A DNA stretch of 64,000 nucleotides, from contig NZ_LR597506.1 in assembly GCF_902150035.1 (NCBI RefSeq), positions 1 to 64,000 on the forward strand, in the 5' to 3' direction. This document shows positions 36,780 to 45,670 of the stretch, piece by piece. The notes beneath the pieces were generated by a model, which saw only the letters and a list, made by a program, of their open reading frames with translations, was not told the DNA's origin and searched no databases. The position numbers were made by a program, and so were the translations under genes. This stretch comes from Enorma burkinafasonensis. Its GTDB lineage: Bacteria; Actinomycetota; Coriobacteriia; Coriobacteriales; Coriobacteriaceae. Every line of letters starts with the position of its first letter. Positions within the stretch are counted from its first letter, which is position 1.

Positions 36780-39700
36780 TGGATCATTCCCGCGTCCGCG
36801 GGGAGCACGGATGGCAGAGCACCGCCACGAGGTGCGCCTCGGGATCATCCCCCCATGCGCGGGGAGCACCTCGGTGCGACATTCAACCAGCTCACGAACG
36901 GGGGATCATCCCCGCATGCGCGGGGAGCACGTGCCCTTGTTGAGCTCCACGATACCCAAGTGGGGATCATCCCCGCATGCGCGGGGAGCACACTCCATCC
37001 GTTCTCCTTTCGACGCCCACCATGGGATCTTCCCCGCATGCGCGGGGAGCACGGGGCACGGACGAGATAGTGCAGGCGCTGCCGGGATCATCCCCGCATG
37101 CGCGGGGAGCACTCTAGATCTCGGAGCGGCGCGGCGTGTCGACGGGGATCATCCCCGCGTGCGCGGAGAGCACAGCATCATGCGGCAGACCTCAAGCGAC
37201 GTGACGGGATCATCCCCGCATGCGCGGGGAGCACGCGCCATGTAGGATTCGAACCTACGACCTTAAGGGATCATCCCCGCATGCGCGGGGAGCACTCGGA
37301 GTACGTTATAGGAGTACCTTCTTGCTCGGGATCATCCCCGCATGCGCGGGGAGCACTAGCTAAGCACAGTAATTCCGATATACGGCTAGGGATCATCCCC
37401 GCATGCGCGGGGAGCACCGGATCAGCAGGTCCTGCGGGGAGGTGCCGGCGGGATCATCCCCGCATGCGCGGGGAGCACAACGGCCCGATGCTCAAATACT
37501 ACTGGAACCGGGGATCATCCCCGCATGCGCGGGGAGCACTGCGCCTCGAACATGCTTCCGACGATCATCCAGGGATCATCCCCGCATGCGCGGGGAGCAC
37601 GCACGGCCCCGTTTCTGCCGCTGTTCTGGGCAGGGATCATCCCCGCATGCGCGGGGAGCACCTGTCGGACGGCCAGGCAGTCCTTATCGCATCGGGATCA
37701 TCCCCGCATGCGCGGGGAGCACGTGAGCTGCAGGGCGATCATGGACAGTATGGTGGGATCATCCCCGCATGCGCGGGGAGCACTTTTTTGACTGCGAGCG
37801 CTTGGCGTGCTCGGTGGGATCATCCCCGCATGCGCGGGGAGCACTGGCGCTGTTCGAGTCGGGGCCCGCCTGCCACGGGATCATCCCCGCATGCGCGGGG
37901 AGCACAGCGTCGAGGTGCCGGGGACCGTGCCGGGGCCGGGATCATCCCCGCATGCGCGGGGAGCACGCATCCGCATCGGCAAGATAGTCCTTGCCGTCGG
38001 GATCATCCCCGCATGCGCGGGGAGCACGCGCTCAGGACCGCGCAGGAGGCGGCGCTGCCGGGATCATCCCCGCATGCGCGGGGAGCACAGCTTCGAGTTT
38101 GGGTACTGCTCCTACTCCGAGGGATCATCCCCGCATGCGCGGGGAGCACTCGCTATTGACAGTGGCGTGCACCTCGACGCCGGGATCATCCCCGCATGCG
38201 CGGGGAGCACTGGTGGGGGCCGCAGGACGCCTGATCGACGCCGGGATCATCCCCGCATGCGCGGGGAGCACTACGAGCAGCTCGTGGGCGGCATCGACAC
38301 CCTGGGATCATCCCCGCATGCGCGGGGAGCACTCCTACTACTTCGAGGCGTCGAGCTACATCCCGGGATCATCCCCGCATGCGCGGGGAGCACCCCGTGG
38401 CCGGGCACACGATTTCCTGAACCATGGGATCATCCCCGCATGCGCGGGGAGCACATGATCTCGTCGTACATGTGGGTACCGGGGCCGGGATCATCCCCGC
38501 ATGCGCGGGGAGCACTTATCGGTGAGTACGGATATGTCCGCGTCCTCGGGATCATCCCCGCATGCGCGGGGAGCACTTGTCGTCGCCCCGGTAGTACACA
38601 ACAACGTGGGGATCATCCCCGCATGCGCGGGGAGCACTTGACGTTCGTCCCGGCAGGCGTCCCGCCTATGGGATCATCCCCGCATGCGCGGGGAGCACCT
38701 TCTCCTCCTCTGGAACTGCCTGAACTCGGTGGGATCATCCCCGCATGCGCGGGGAGCACGTGACCGAGGTGAGGTGCGGGAGGACGTCCTCGGGATCATC
38801 CCCGCATGCGCGGGGAGCACCCATGTGGCCCTCCTTACCTGAACTTGCCCGCGGGATCATCCCCGCATGCGCGGGGAGCACGCGGCGCTGCTCTCCGCCA
38901 ACCTCATGAGCGAGGGATCATCCCCGCATGCGCGGGGAGCACTTGCTGACGAACTGCGAGCCCGCGCTGACGGCGGGATCATCCCCGCATGCGCGGGGAG
39001 CACCGCAGGCCGCGCATGTTCTCGGCCAGGGCGCTGGGATCATCCCCGCATGCGCGGGGAGCACAATTCGCTCTGACTGAGCACCGTGACCACACCGGGA
39101 TCATCCCCGCATGCGCGGGGAGCACACCTCCAGCCGGTAGCCCGCCGGTACGTCCATGGGATCATCCCCGCATGCGCGGGGAGCACTTGCTGGCGAACTG
39201 CGAGGCAGCGTTGGCGGCGGGATCATCCCCGCATGCGCGGGGAGCACTTGCTCTCGCTGATGTATGCAACCTCGGCGTTGGGATCATCCCCGCATGCGCG
39301 GGGAGCACTGCAGTCGGTCATCACGGCGGGGCAGAACGTCGGGATCATCCCCGCATGCGCGGGGAGCACTTATCGGTCAGGGCGGACATGTCCGCGTCCT
39401 CGGGATCATCCCCGCATGCGCGGGGAGCACCTGAACTTGCCCGCGTTGAGGGCGTTCTGGATGGGATCATCCCCGCATGCGCGGGGAGCACGGCCTCTTT
39501 GGAGATGTGGAAGTATTCGACGAGGGATCATCCCCGCATGCGCGGGGAGCACGGCCTCTTTGGAGATGTGGAAGTATTCGACGAGGGATCATCCCCGCAT
39601 GCGCGGGGAGCACTAGTTTCGCATATTATGCACGCTGTTCTGCATAGGATCATCCCCGCATGCGCGGGGAGCACGGATTCCGCCAGCTCACCACTCAGGA

Positions 39701-40955
39701 GACGAAGGGATCATCCCCGCATGCGCGGGGAGCACCGATGAAAGCCAGCAGCAAGATCGCCGATATGGGGATCATCCCCGCATGCGCGGGGAGCACCTCA
39801 TCGTCTCGGGCAACAGCATGAATCGCCTGGGATCATCCCCGCATGCGCGGGGAGCACTACGAGCAGCTCGTGGGCGGCATCGACACTCTGGGATCATCCC
39901 CGCATGCGCGGGGAGCACTGGTCGGTCAGGGCGGACATGTCCACGTCCCCGGGATCATCCCCGCATGCGCGGGGAGCACGAGATCGCCTCCGACGAGGAG
40001 GCCGTGGCGCTGGGATCATCCCCGCATGCGCGGGGAGCACCAGCTCGACAAGGTCGGGGACTTCCTCAACGAGGGATCATCCCCGCATGCGCGGGGAGCA
40101 CTGTCGATGCGGACCTGGTTCGCCGTGACCATGGGGATCATCCCCGCATGCGCGGGGAGCACGCAATCGACGGCGAGCAGGTCGGCGCCATGCCGGGATC
40201 ATCCCCGCATGCGCGGGGAGCACTGCTGAATGGCCGGTAGCGCGAGCGACTGCACGGGATCATCCCCGCATGCGCGGGGAGCACCCGACCTCCAGGGATA
40301 CGTCCACCGAGTACTCGGGATCATCCCCGCATGCGCGGGGAGCACGGGCTCGCGAACGCGTCGACCGACATCGTGAGGGGATCATCCCCGCATGCGCGGG
40401 GAGCACTCGAGATCTCCCAGGGTCTCGGCCGTGGACTCGGGATCATCCCCGCATGCGCGGGGAGCACTGATGCGCACGGGCAACCCCGAGGACGGCACGG
40501 GGATCATCCCCGCATGCGCGGGGAGCACTTGTAAGTGGATGTGACGCTCACCCAAAAGACGGGATCATCCCCGCATGCGCGGGGAGCACACGATGTCGAT
40601 CCGGTCGTATGAGGACGCCCCGGGATCATCCCCGCATGCGCGGGGAGCACCAGACGCTCGAGATCGAGATCAACCACATCCCGGGATCATCCCCGCATGC
40701 GCGGGGAGCACGCAGGGGGCGACGAGTGATGAAGCTCTCCGACGGGATCATCCCCGCATGCGCGGGGAGCACGCTACGTTGGTCCACGAGCTGGTGGTGA
40801 CGATGGGATCATCCCCGCATGCGCGGGGAGCACTACGAGCAGCTCGTGGGCGGCATCGACACTTTGGGATCATCCCCGCATGCGCGGGGAGCACAGCTTG
40901 GTTCCCATGGTGTCGCTCCTCCCCCTGGGATCATCCCCGCATGCGCGGGGAGCAC
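36780..40955 (-). CRISPR. Type I-E CRISPR array, 69 repeats
   Basis: Sixty-nine 29-base repeats with 68 spacers, almost all 32 bases (61-base period; one 31-base spacer near 37053). The crRNA strand is minus. The repeat core CCCCGCGCATGCGGGG forms a 6-bp stem with a GCAT loop, and the last eight bases (ATGATCCC) are the crRNA 5' handle. The leader and newest spacers are at the 40955 end next to cas2. Degenerate repeats at 36780 (three changes), 36841, 37024 and 37145 mark the old end. Two adjacent spacers (39492 and 39553) are identical, three are near-identical (38272, 39858, 40834), and others form related pairs. The spacer at 37235-37266 matches a tRNA 3' half. Confidence 0.98.
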
Positions 40956-41041
40956 AGTTGTTTACCAGCGGTCCAGATTCTAACCCTACATCATCTGGTT
41001 CACTTTTCCAATCTAATCTAAACACTTAAACGATTGCATCG
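40956..41041 (-). promoter_or_regulatory. CRISPR leader with promoter
   Basis: An 86-base AT-rich leader between the cas2 stop and the first repeat. A promoter TTGGAA (41006-41011 complement) - 17 bases - TAGGGT (40983-40988 complement) would start the pre-crRNA about 20 bases before the first repeat. The leader also directs spacer integration. Confidence 0.65.
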
Positions 41042-41407
41042 TTATGGGTGAGAACGATATTTCCTTGCCTTGTGATGTTTCGAAGCGCTACTCCAGCCTG
41101 TCGGAAGTGAACCCACCAGCGTTGCATCATCTGTCCCCGCCGGCCGCTTGATTAGTTTTAGTCCCTCGTTATCAACCGGCGTCCAGTCGGGTTGAAACAC
41201 TTCGAAGTCCAAATGCTGTTCATTACGTGCCCCATACACCATAATTGCCCTGCCAGATTTGAGAAACGAGCAGACGCGTAGCCAGAGCCTTTCCCTCACG
41301 CGTGCCGATAATCGCCCAACAAATACTCCCGGAGCGATTTCTAAAAGCCATCTAGTCAAATCTCCCCGAGCGCCTGGAGGACACGCCGTTAGAACCATAA
41401 CAACCAT
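41042..41407 (-). CDS. cas2: CRISPR-associated Cas2, type I-E
   Basis: A 121-residue Cas2e (CasB/ygbF-type) protein with the ferredoxin-like N-terminus MVVMVLTACPPGARGDLTRWLLEI and the GVFVGRLSARVRERLW segment typical of the type I-E subgroup. It dimerises between two Cas1 dimers in the integrase. No exonuclease domain is fused to it, in contrast with Cas2-DEDDh fusions known from some type I-E systems; a separate DEDDh gene lies at the head of this operon. Confidence 0.93.
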   Translation of the reverse strand: MVVMVLTACPPGARGDLTRWLLEIAPGVFVGRLSARVRERLWLRVCSFLKSGRAIMVYGARNEQHLDFEVFQPDWTPVDNEGLKLIKRPAGTDDATLVGSLPTGWSSASKHHKARKYRSHP

Positions 41408-41413
41408 TCTTAT

Positions 41414-42406
41414 TCATCCTTCCGGTCCGGCGAGATACAGTTTTCCAGCGGCAACTTCTCCTGTTTTTTCATCCCAAAGCTTAACTTCATCGTCCAAGGA
41501 CTCTTCTACGCTGGATTCTGTCGAAAACAGAGCATCGATATCTTCAACCATACGCTTCATGATCGATAGATCATAAAGAGCATCCCGCATGTTCTTTCGG
41601 GTAGCAGAACCGATGTCATTTGGATGCGACGCGGCAGTTTTGAATGCCACCGGTATAGACAGTTCTGCCTTATATAGGTCTGCTATATCGTATACAAACG
41701 AACGCTCATGACCGGTATGAACAAAACCAAGGCCCGGAGAGCAACCTAGAGCAACGATAACGGCATGTGTTATTCCATATAAGCATGTATGAGCCGCAGA
41801 TAGGGCCTTATTGATCTCTGAGCCAGCATCGAAATCATCGGGATCGAATTCCCTCCGCTTCCAGTCAACACCCGTTTCCCTCGACCAGTACCGATATACC
41901 CTGCGGATACGTGCTCCCTCTCGACCTCGCAGCTGCTGCATAGTCAGAGAGCTCACATCCTCTTCGGGGAATCGCATCTGATACATTTTCCTGGCCACCG
42001 CGAGCCGCATTCTCGTATTGGAAACAAGTTTCGCCTGGCTGATGAGAAGCCGACTTGAGTGTGTCAGCGGGCGCCCGGATGCGTACATTCTCACCCCGCG
42101 CTCGCCAACCCAAATCACACTGGCGCCGTTCTCCCCTATCGTCGCCATGGCTTTGTGGGAGATGCTCGTCCCGGGACCCAACATCAAAACTCCCAGCGTT
42201 GCCACCGGTATTCGAATTGTCCCCTCGTCATCGGTAATCGTGATGGCGTTCTCCGCTTGATTGACAACGCATCGCTCGAAGTAAACAAACGAGATGCGCT
42301 CGTCGGCGCGGACCAAATCGGATAAGACAGGCGGAACGGCCCCCGGCGTCGTCCCGCCCTCAGAACCCATATTCTTTTCCACCTCGGAGGTGCAGTCGTC
42401 AGTCAT
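41414..42406 (-). CDS. cas1: CRISPR integrase Cas1, type I-E
   Basis: A 330-residue Cas1 integrase. The metal-site His and Asp lie in HTGHERSFVYDIADLYKAE, with the catalytic Glu upstream in the helical domain. The ATG at 42406 is chosen because it overlaps the cas6e stop by eight bases (ATGACTGA); an in-frame ATG 24 bases upstream would lie within cas6e. It contains a 30-residue acidic, low-complexity N-terminal extension (residues 1-35) before the first beta strand. Codon use is AT-richer than in the Cascade genes. Confidence 0.94.
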   Translation of the reverse strand: MTDDCTSEVEKNMGSEGGTTPGAVPPVLSDLVRADERISFVYFERCVVNQAENAITITDDEGTIRIPVATLGVLMLGPGTSISHKAMATIGENGASVIWVGERGVRMYASGRPLTHSSRLLISQAKLVSNTRMRLAVARKMYQMRFPEEDVSSLTMQQLRGREGARIRRVYRYWSRETGVDWKRREFDPDDFDAGSEINKALSAAHTCLYGITHAVIVALGCSPGLGFVHTGHERSFVYDIADLYKAELSIPVAFKTAASHPNDIGSATRKNMRDALYDLSIMKRMVEDIDALFSTESSVEESLDDEVKLWDEKTGEVAAGKLYLAGPEG

Positions 42407-43100
42407 CGCCGAGCTCCCGAAGCGGAGCAACAGTCATAAGGCCGCATCCGAAGCCGCGGGCACGGCCCAGGCCGAAGCCGAGTGTGCGTCGAAATGAATC
42501 AGCGTCGATAACCTCAAGGACGCCATCGTATTGTGCAGTCGCAAGCGTGACCACGCCGCCCTGTCTCTTGAACCGCTCTCGACGACGATGAGACACGACC
42601 AGCCGCTCGAATCCTTCCTCCGTCTTGGCAACGCGAAATCCGTGAGCCTCGGAGCGATCCATGAGCCACTCGCGCTGCTGCGCCTCGGTAACGTGGCCTT
42701 GGAGCGTACCGACGACCCCTTCACGCTCCCTTCTCCCCTTGTCGACAAGAACCTTGCGCACCGGGTTCGCCTTAAGCCTGAACTGCCAAAGCTGCCCTTC
42801 AGATACCTGATTAAGTACAGGGCCGTAGTCCTTGGTCACCCAGGTGAGCGATGCCGCCGAAACCGCCCGATCACAAATATGGGCGAAGTCTGGCTTTTCG
42901 GGGCTCACGACGTAAAGCCATACTTCGCGCTCGTTTCCTGGAACCTCGTCCAAACGCCAGAGAATTCTTCCCTCTGCACCCTCGCGCACGGCATCGGGCG
43001 CAAATGCCCCCTCAATTGCCGCGTGAACCTTGTAGGGCGAGCTGACAAGCGCAATGGCATCCATGCACTCCAGGTTTAGAGGAACTCTTGATAGATACAT
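42399..43100 (-). CDS. cas6e: crRNA endonuclease Cas6e
   Basis: A 233-residue Cas6e that cleaves pre-crRNA at the base of the repeat hairpin and stays bound as part of Cascade. The N-terminal MYLSRVPL strand and the C-terminal glycine-rich loop GLGRARGFGCGLM are diagnostic. Catalytic Tyr/His candidates are H26 and tyrosines in the first domain. RBS GTGAGGTGA precedes the ATG, eight bases after cas5e. Confidence 0.94.
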   Translation of the reverse strand: MYLSRVPLNLECMDAIALVSSPYKVHAAIEGAFAPDAVREGAEGRILWRLDEVPGNEREVWLYVVSPEKPDFAHICDRAVSAASLTWVTKDYGPVLNQVSEGQLWQFRLKANPVRKVLVDKGRREREGVVGTLQGHVTEAQQREWLMDRSEAHGFRVAKTEEGFERLVVSHRRRERFKRQGGVVTLATAQYDGVLEVIDADSFRRTLGFGLGRARGFGCGLMTVAPLRELGDD

Positions 43101-43108
43101 AAGTCACC

Positions 43109-43852
43109 TCACTCCATCCATCCCAAAGGATCGTGAACGAGCACCTCTTTCAAATTCGGCTCCAAGACGGATGCCCCGCTACTGCTGGCGTCATCAAAAC
43201 CGACGATGTCGGGATTAGGCACCCGCAGCCGAGTGACCGGCCTGCACGCGTAACGTCTTCCCGCGGGGCTGTACGTAAGCGGATAATCCGCCCAGCTCTC
43301 ACAAGCTTCCCCATCACGTGCGTCAGCAACCATCTCTAGCACGAGCACATCCGGGTGCCGGGACTTATATCGCGCGGAAGCTCTCCAGGGCTCCTCGACA
43401 AGCACTTTCCGAACGTCTCGCGCCCCTTCGTCGATGCCCAAACAGAGCGGCATATCCGCCGGACAGGACCTTCTGCCCAGATAGAGCGGCCTGTGCGGCA
43501 GTCTCAAAGCTGACTCCACCTTCTCGAGCGTCTTCTTAGGCCCTCCTAGGGCAACGAGAAAGCAGGCGTCGGCAAGGTAGTAACGGTTCGAGAGCGGCAT
43601 GGGCTTGCCGCCATTCATGGGACGCTCCGTCTGGAAGTCGCGCATGAGCTGACCAGGCTGTTCAACGCGAACGGCAAGCTCGAGCTGCGCCAAGTCGCCC
43701 ACCGGGTCTTCGCGTGTTCGGCCGAGCGCGGAGGCGATAAGCCCTACGATCCCGCTTTTAGTCGGCTCGCGCCTTGTGGTTCTTCTCGCATAGCGCGACG
43801 AGTCCCCCCAAGACTGCATGGGCCCCGCAAGGCGAATGAGAAGAACGGCCAT
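43109..43852 (-). CDS. cas5e: Cascade subunit Cas5e
   Basis: A 247-residue RAMP protein that holds the 5' handle of the crRNA. The N-terminal RLAGPMQSWG motif is the Cas5e signature, followed by RRTTREPTKSGIVGLIASALG. GAGGAG of its RBS lies in the end of cas7e, two bases separating stop and start. Confidence 0.94.
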   Translation of the reverse strand: MAVLLIRLAGPMQSWGDSSRYARRTTRREPTKSGIVGLIASALGRTREDPVGDLAQLELAVRVEQPGQLMRDFQTERPMNGGKPMPLSNRYYLADACFLVALGGPKKTLEKVESALRLPHRPLYLGRRSCPADMPLCLGIDEGARDVRKVLVEEPWRASARYKSRHPDVLVLEMVADARDGEACESWADYPLTYSPAGRRYACRPVTRLRVPNPDIVGFDDASSSGASVLEPNLKEVLVHDPLGWME

Positions 43853-43854
43853 GA

Positions 43855-44988
43855 TTACTCCTCGGACGCAAGGGCCGATTCGATTGCCTCACGCACGGCA
43901 GCCACGAGAGCGTCGAAAGACACGCCCTCCCCGAAATGCTCAAGAGCTGCCGCATCCACGCCATACGAGACATGCCAGCTCTTCGTTGCCGAGTGCGCGA
44001 AGGCACCTTCGACATCCTTGGCACATGCCGCAAGGCGCTCTGCGGCGACCTGCGTGATGGAGCGGTCACGCTCGGCATACGCGGGACGCTCGAACGCCGT
44101 AGCCAGGTTGATTGGCTGGTCGTCACGCAGCGAGACCGCCACCACATTGGGAAACGTGCGGTTGGCAAAGGTATTCTGCTTGCCGGTAGGCATGGACTTG
44201 ACAAACGCCTCGACGAAGGCCGCCACTCCGCGCGCCGTCGCCTCGGCGCTCTCCAGCTGCTCCATGAGCGCGTCGACGTTCACGGTCGCATAGCGGTAGA
44301 GCGTTGAGGAGTTGAAGCTTACGGTACCCAGCATCCCGGCACCAGCGTTGTCATCTGCCGCGCAGTCATCCACGGCGGTGAAGTAGTCGTACTCCTGGGA
44401 GATCTCGTTGACCGAGATGGCGTGCGCGACCTGTGAGCACGCATCGACGTTGAAGTCGGACGCATCGGCGAGCATGCGACCGAACAGGGCGATGTCAACC
44501 GCCTGGATTCCCTTGAACGCCTTCTGGACGTCCTTCTTCGACTTGCTGTCAGGCTTCTTGGGATCGACTCCCCCGTCTGCCCAGGAAATGGCGATGTCCG
44601 CAAGATCGTCGAGTTCGCGATTGGCGATAAAGACGAGGTAGCCCGTAGCAAGCGTCCCCTCGTCGGAACCCTTCCTGTCGGTCTCGGACGACTTGATTCC
44701 CGTGGCGTCCAGTACCGCCTTAGCAAAATCGACGGACCGCTCGGCAAGATCTTCGCGCTTGGCAGCGATCCGCTCCGCAATCAGCGGCACAACGAACTTC
44801 GTGCGCACGCCCAGCTGGCCTTCCGGCAGGAAGTCCGAGAACATCTCGCGCATGGCACGCTTCCACGCCTGGCTGGAGACGCGGGCCCTAAGTGCACCGC
44901 CAAACATGGCAGTCTTAGGGCTCCCCGTATCGTCGCGGTTGATGTTGCTGGGCGGAACGCTCTGAAGGGCATAAAGATCAAGGTACAT
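43855..44988 (-). CDS. cas7e: Cascade backbone subunit Cas7e
   Basis: A 377-residue Cas7e (CasC/Cse4), the six-copy backbone of Cascade. MYLDLYALQSVPPSNINRDDTGSPKT and GGALRARVSSQAWKRAMR are highly conserved in the family. The ATG at 44988 follows AGGAGGCACC; the frame extends upstream without homology. It is ten bases after cse2. Confidence 0.95.
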   Translation of the reverse strand: MYLDLYALQSVPPSNINRDDTGSPKTAMFGGALRARVSSQAWKRAMREMFSDFLPEGQLGVRTKFVVPLIAERIAAKREDLAERSVDFAKAVLDATGIKSSETDRKGSDEGTLATGYLVFIANRELDDLADIAISWADGGVDPKKPDSKSKKDVQKAFKGIQAVDIALFGRMLADASDFNVDACSQVAHAISVNEISQEYDYFTAVDDCAADDNAGAGMLGTVSFNSSTLYRYATVNVDALMEQLESAEATARGVAAFVEAFVKSMPTGKQNTFANRTFPNVVAVSLRDDQPINLATAFERPAYAERDRSITQVAAERLAACAKDVEGAFAHSATKSWHVSYGVDAAALEHFGEGVSFDALVAAVREAIESALASEE

Positions 44989-44998
44989 GAGGTGCCTC

Positions 44999-45655
44999 CT
45001 AGTTCTTCTCATCAGTCGCCGCGCCGGCGGCATCGCCTGTTGTCGTCTCGTCGGATGCAGTCGTAAAGTAATCCCGTCCCCAGCGCATAAACACGTCACC
45101 ACGGGCACTCGGGAACTGCAAGAGAAAGAGGTCGCGGGTGAGCTGGTAGTAGTCCACGCGGACATCCTTGCCCTTCATGAGCAGGATGAGGGCATGCATG
45201 TAGTGCTCGATGCCCTCCATGTCCCGCACGCCCTCCAGTGCGGCCATCCGGCGACGGACCCCCTTCGCCTTGTCCTTGTCGTACTCGATGCACCGGCATG
45301 ACCACCCAAAGGAGCGCCGCTGGGCACGCGCGCCTTCAGGGGAGCCCGTAATGGCCATGGGGACGTCCCTTGACTGCTGGTGATAGGCGTAGAGCCTCAG
45401 AGCGGTCGTTATGGCACGAAGGGCCTTCCTCTCGTCCGCCTCGGACAGGTTCAGGTCGAGAAGCCCCTCGAAGAGGTTCTCCCCCACGGAGACCCAAGAC
45501 GCACCGCCGGGCATCCCCAGCTGGCGCAGGCGCGCAAGGGAGGCTCGTGCATCCGCGGCGTCAGAGCCCTTTCCTACATAGGCGCGCTGCAGCCGAGCGA
45601 TCTTCTTCTGCGCGAACAAGGCTATCTCGTTCGCACGGTCGTAAATCGACGACAT
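44999..45655 (-). CDS. casB: Cascade small subunit Cse2
   Basis: A 218-residue Cse2 (CasB) helical small subunit, present as two copies in Cascade and stabilising the R-loop. Visible are the alternating basic helices (ALFAQKKIARLQRAY, ASLARLRQLG) and the family's RLRQL and FALQLRDL-like LTRDLFLLQF segment. RBS GGAAGGAAGT precedes the ATG. The C-terminal tail is Ala/Thr/Gly-rich. Confidence 0.92.
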   Translation of the reverse strand: MSSIYDRANEIALFAQKKIARLQRAYVGKGSDAADARASLARLRQLGMPGGASWVSVGENLFEGLLDLNLSEADERKALRAITTALRLYAYHQQSRDVPMAITGSPEGARAQRRSFGWSCRCIEYDKDKAKGVRRRMAALEGVRDMEGIEHYMHALILLMKGKDVRVDYYQLTRDLFLLQFPSARGDVFMRWGRDYFTTASDETTTGDAAGAATDEKN

Positions 45656-45670
45656 ATACTTCCTCCCTTC

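Noticed and set aside
36639-41021. Many ORFs with repeated GSSPHARGA, DHPRMRGEH and GIIPACAGST motifs
   Set aside because: They are three-frame translations of the CRISPR repeat and spacers, a known annotation artefact; none is a gene.
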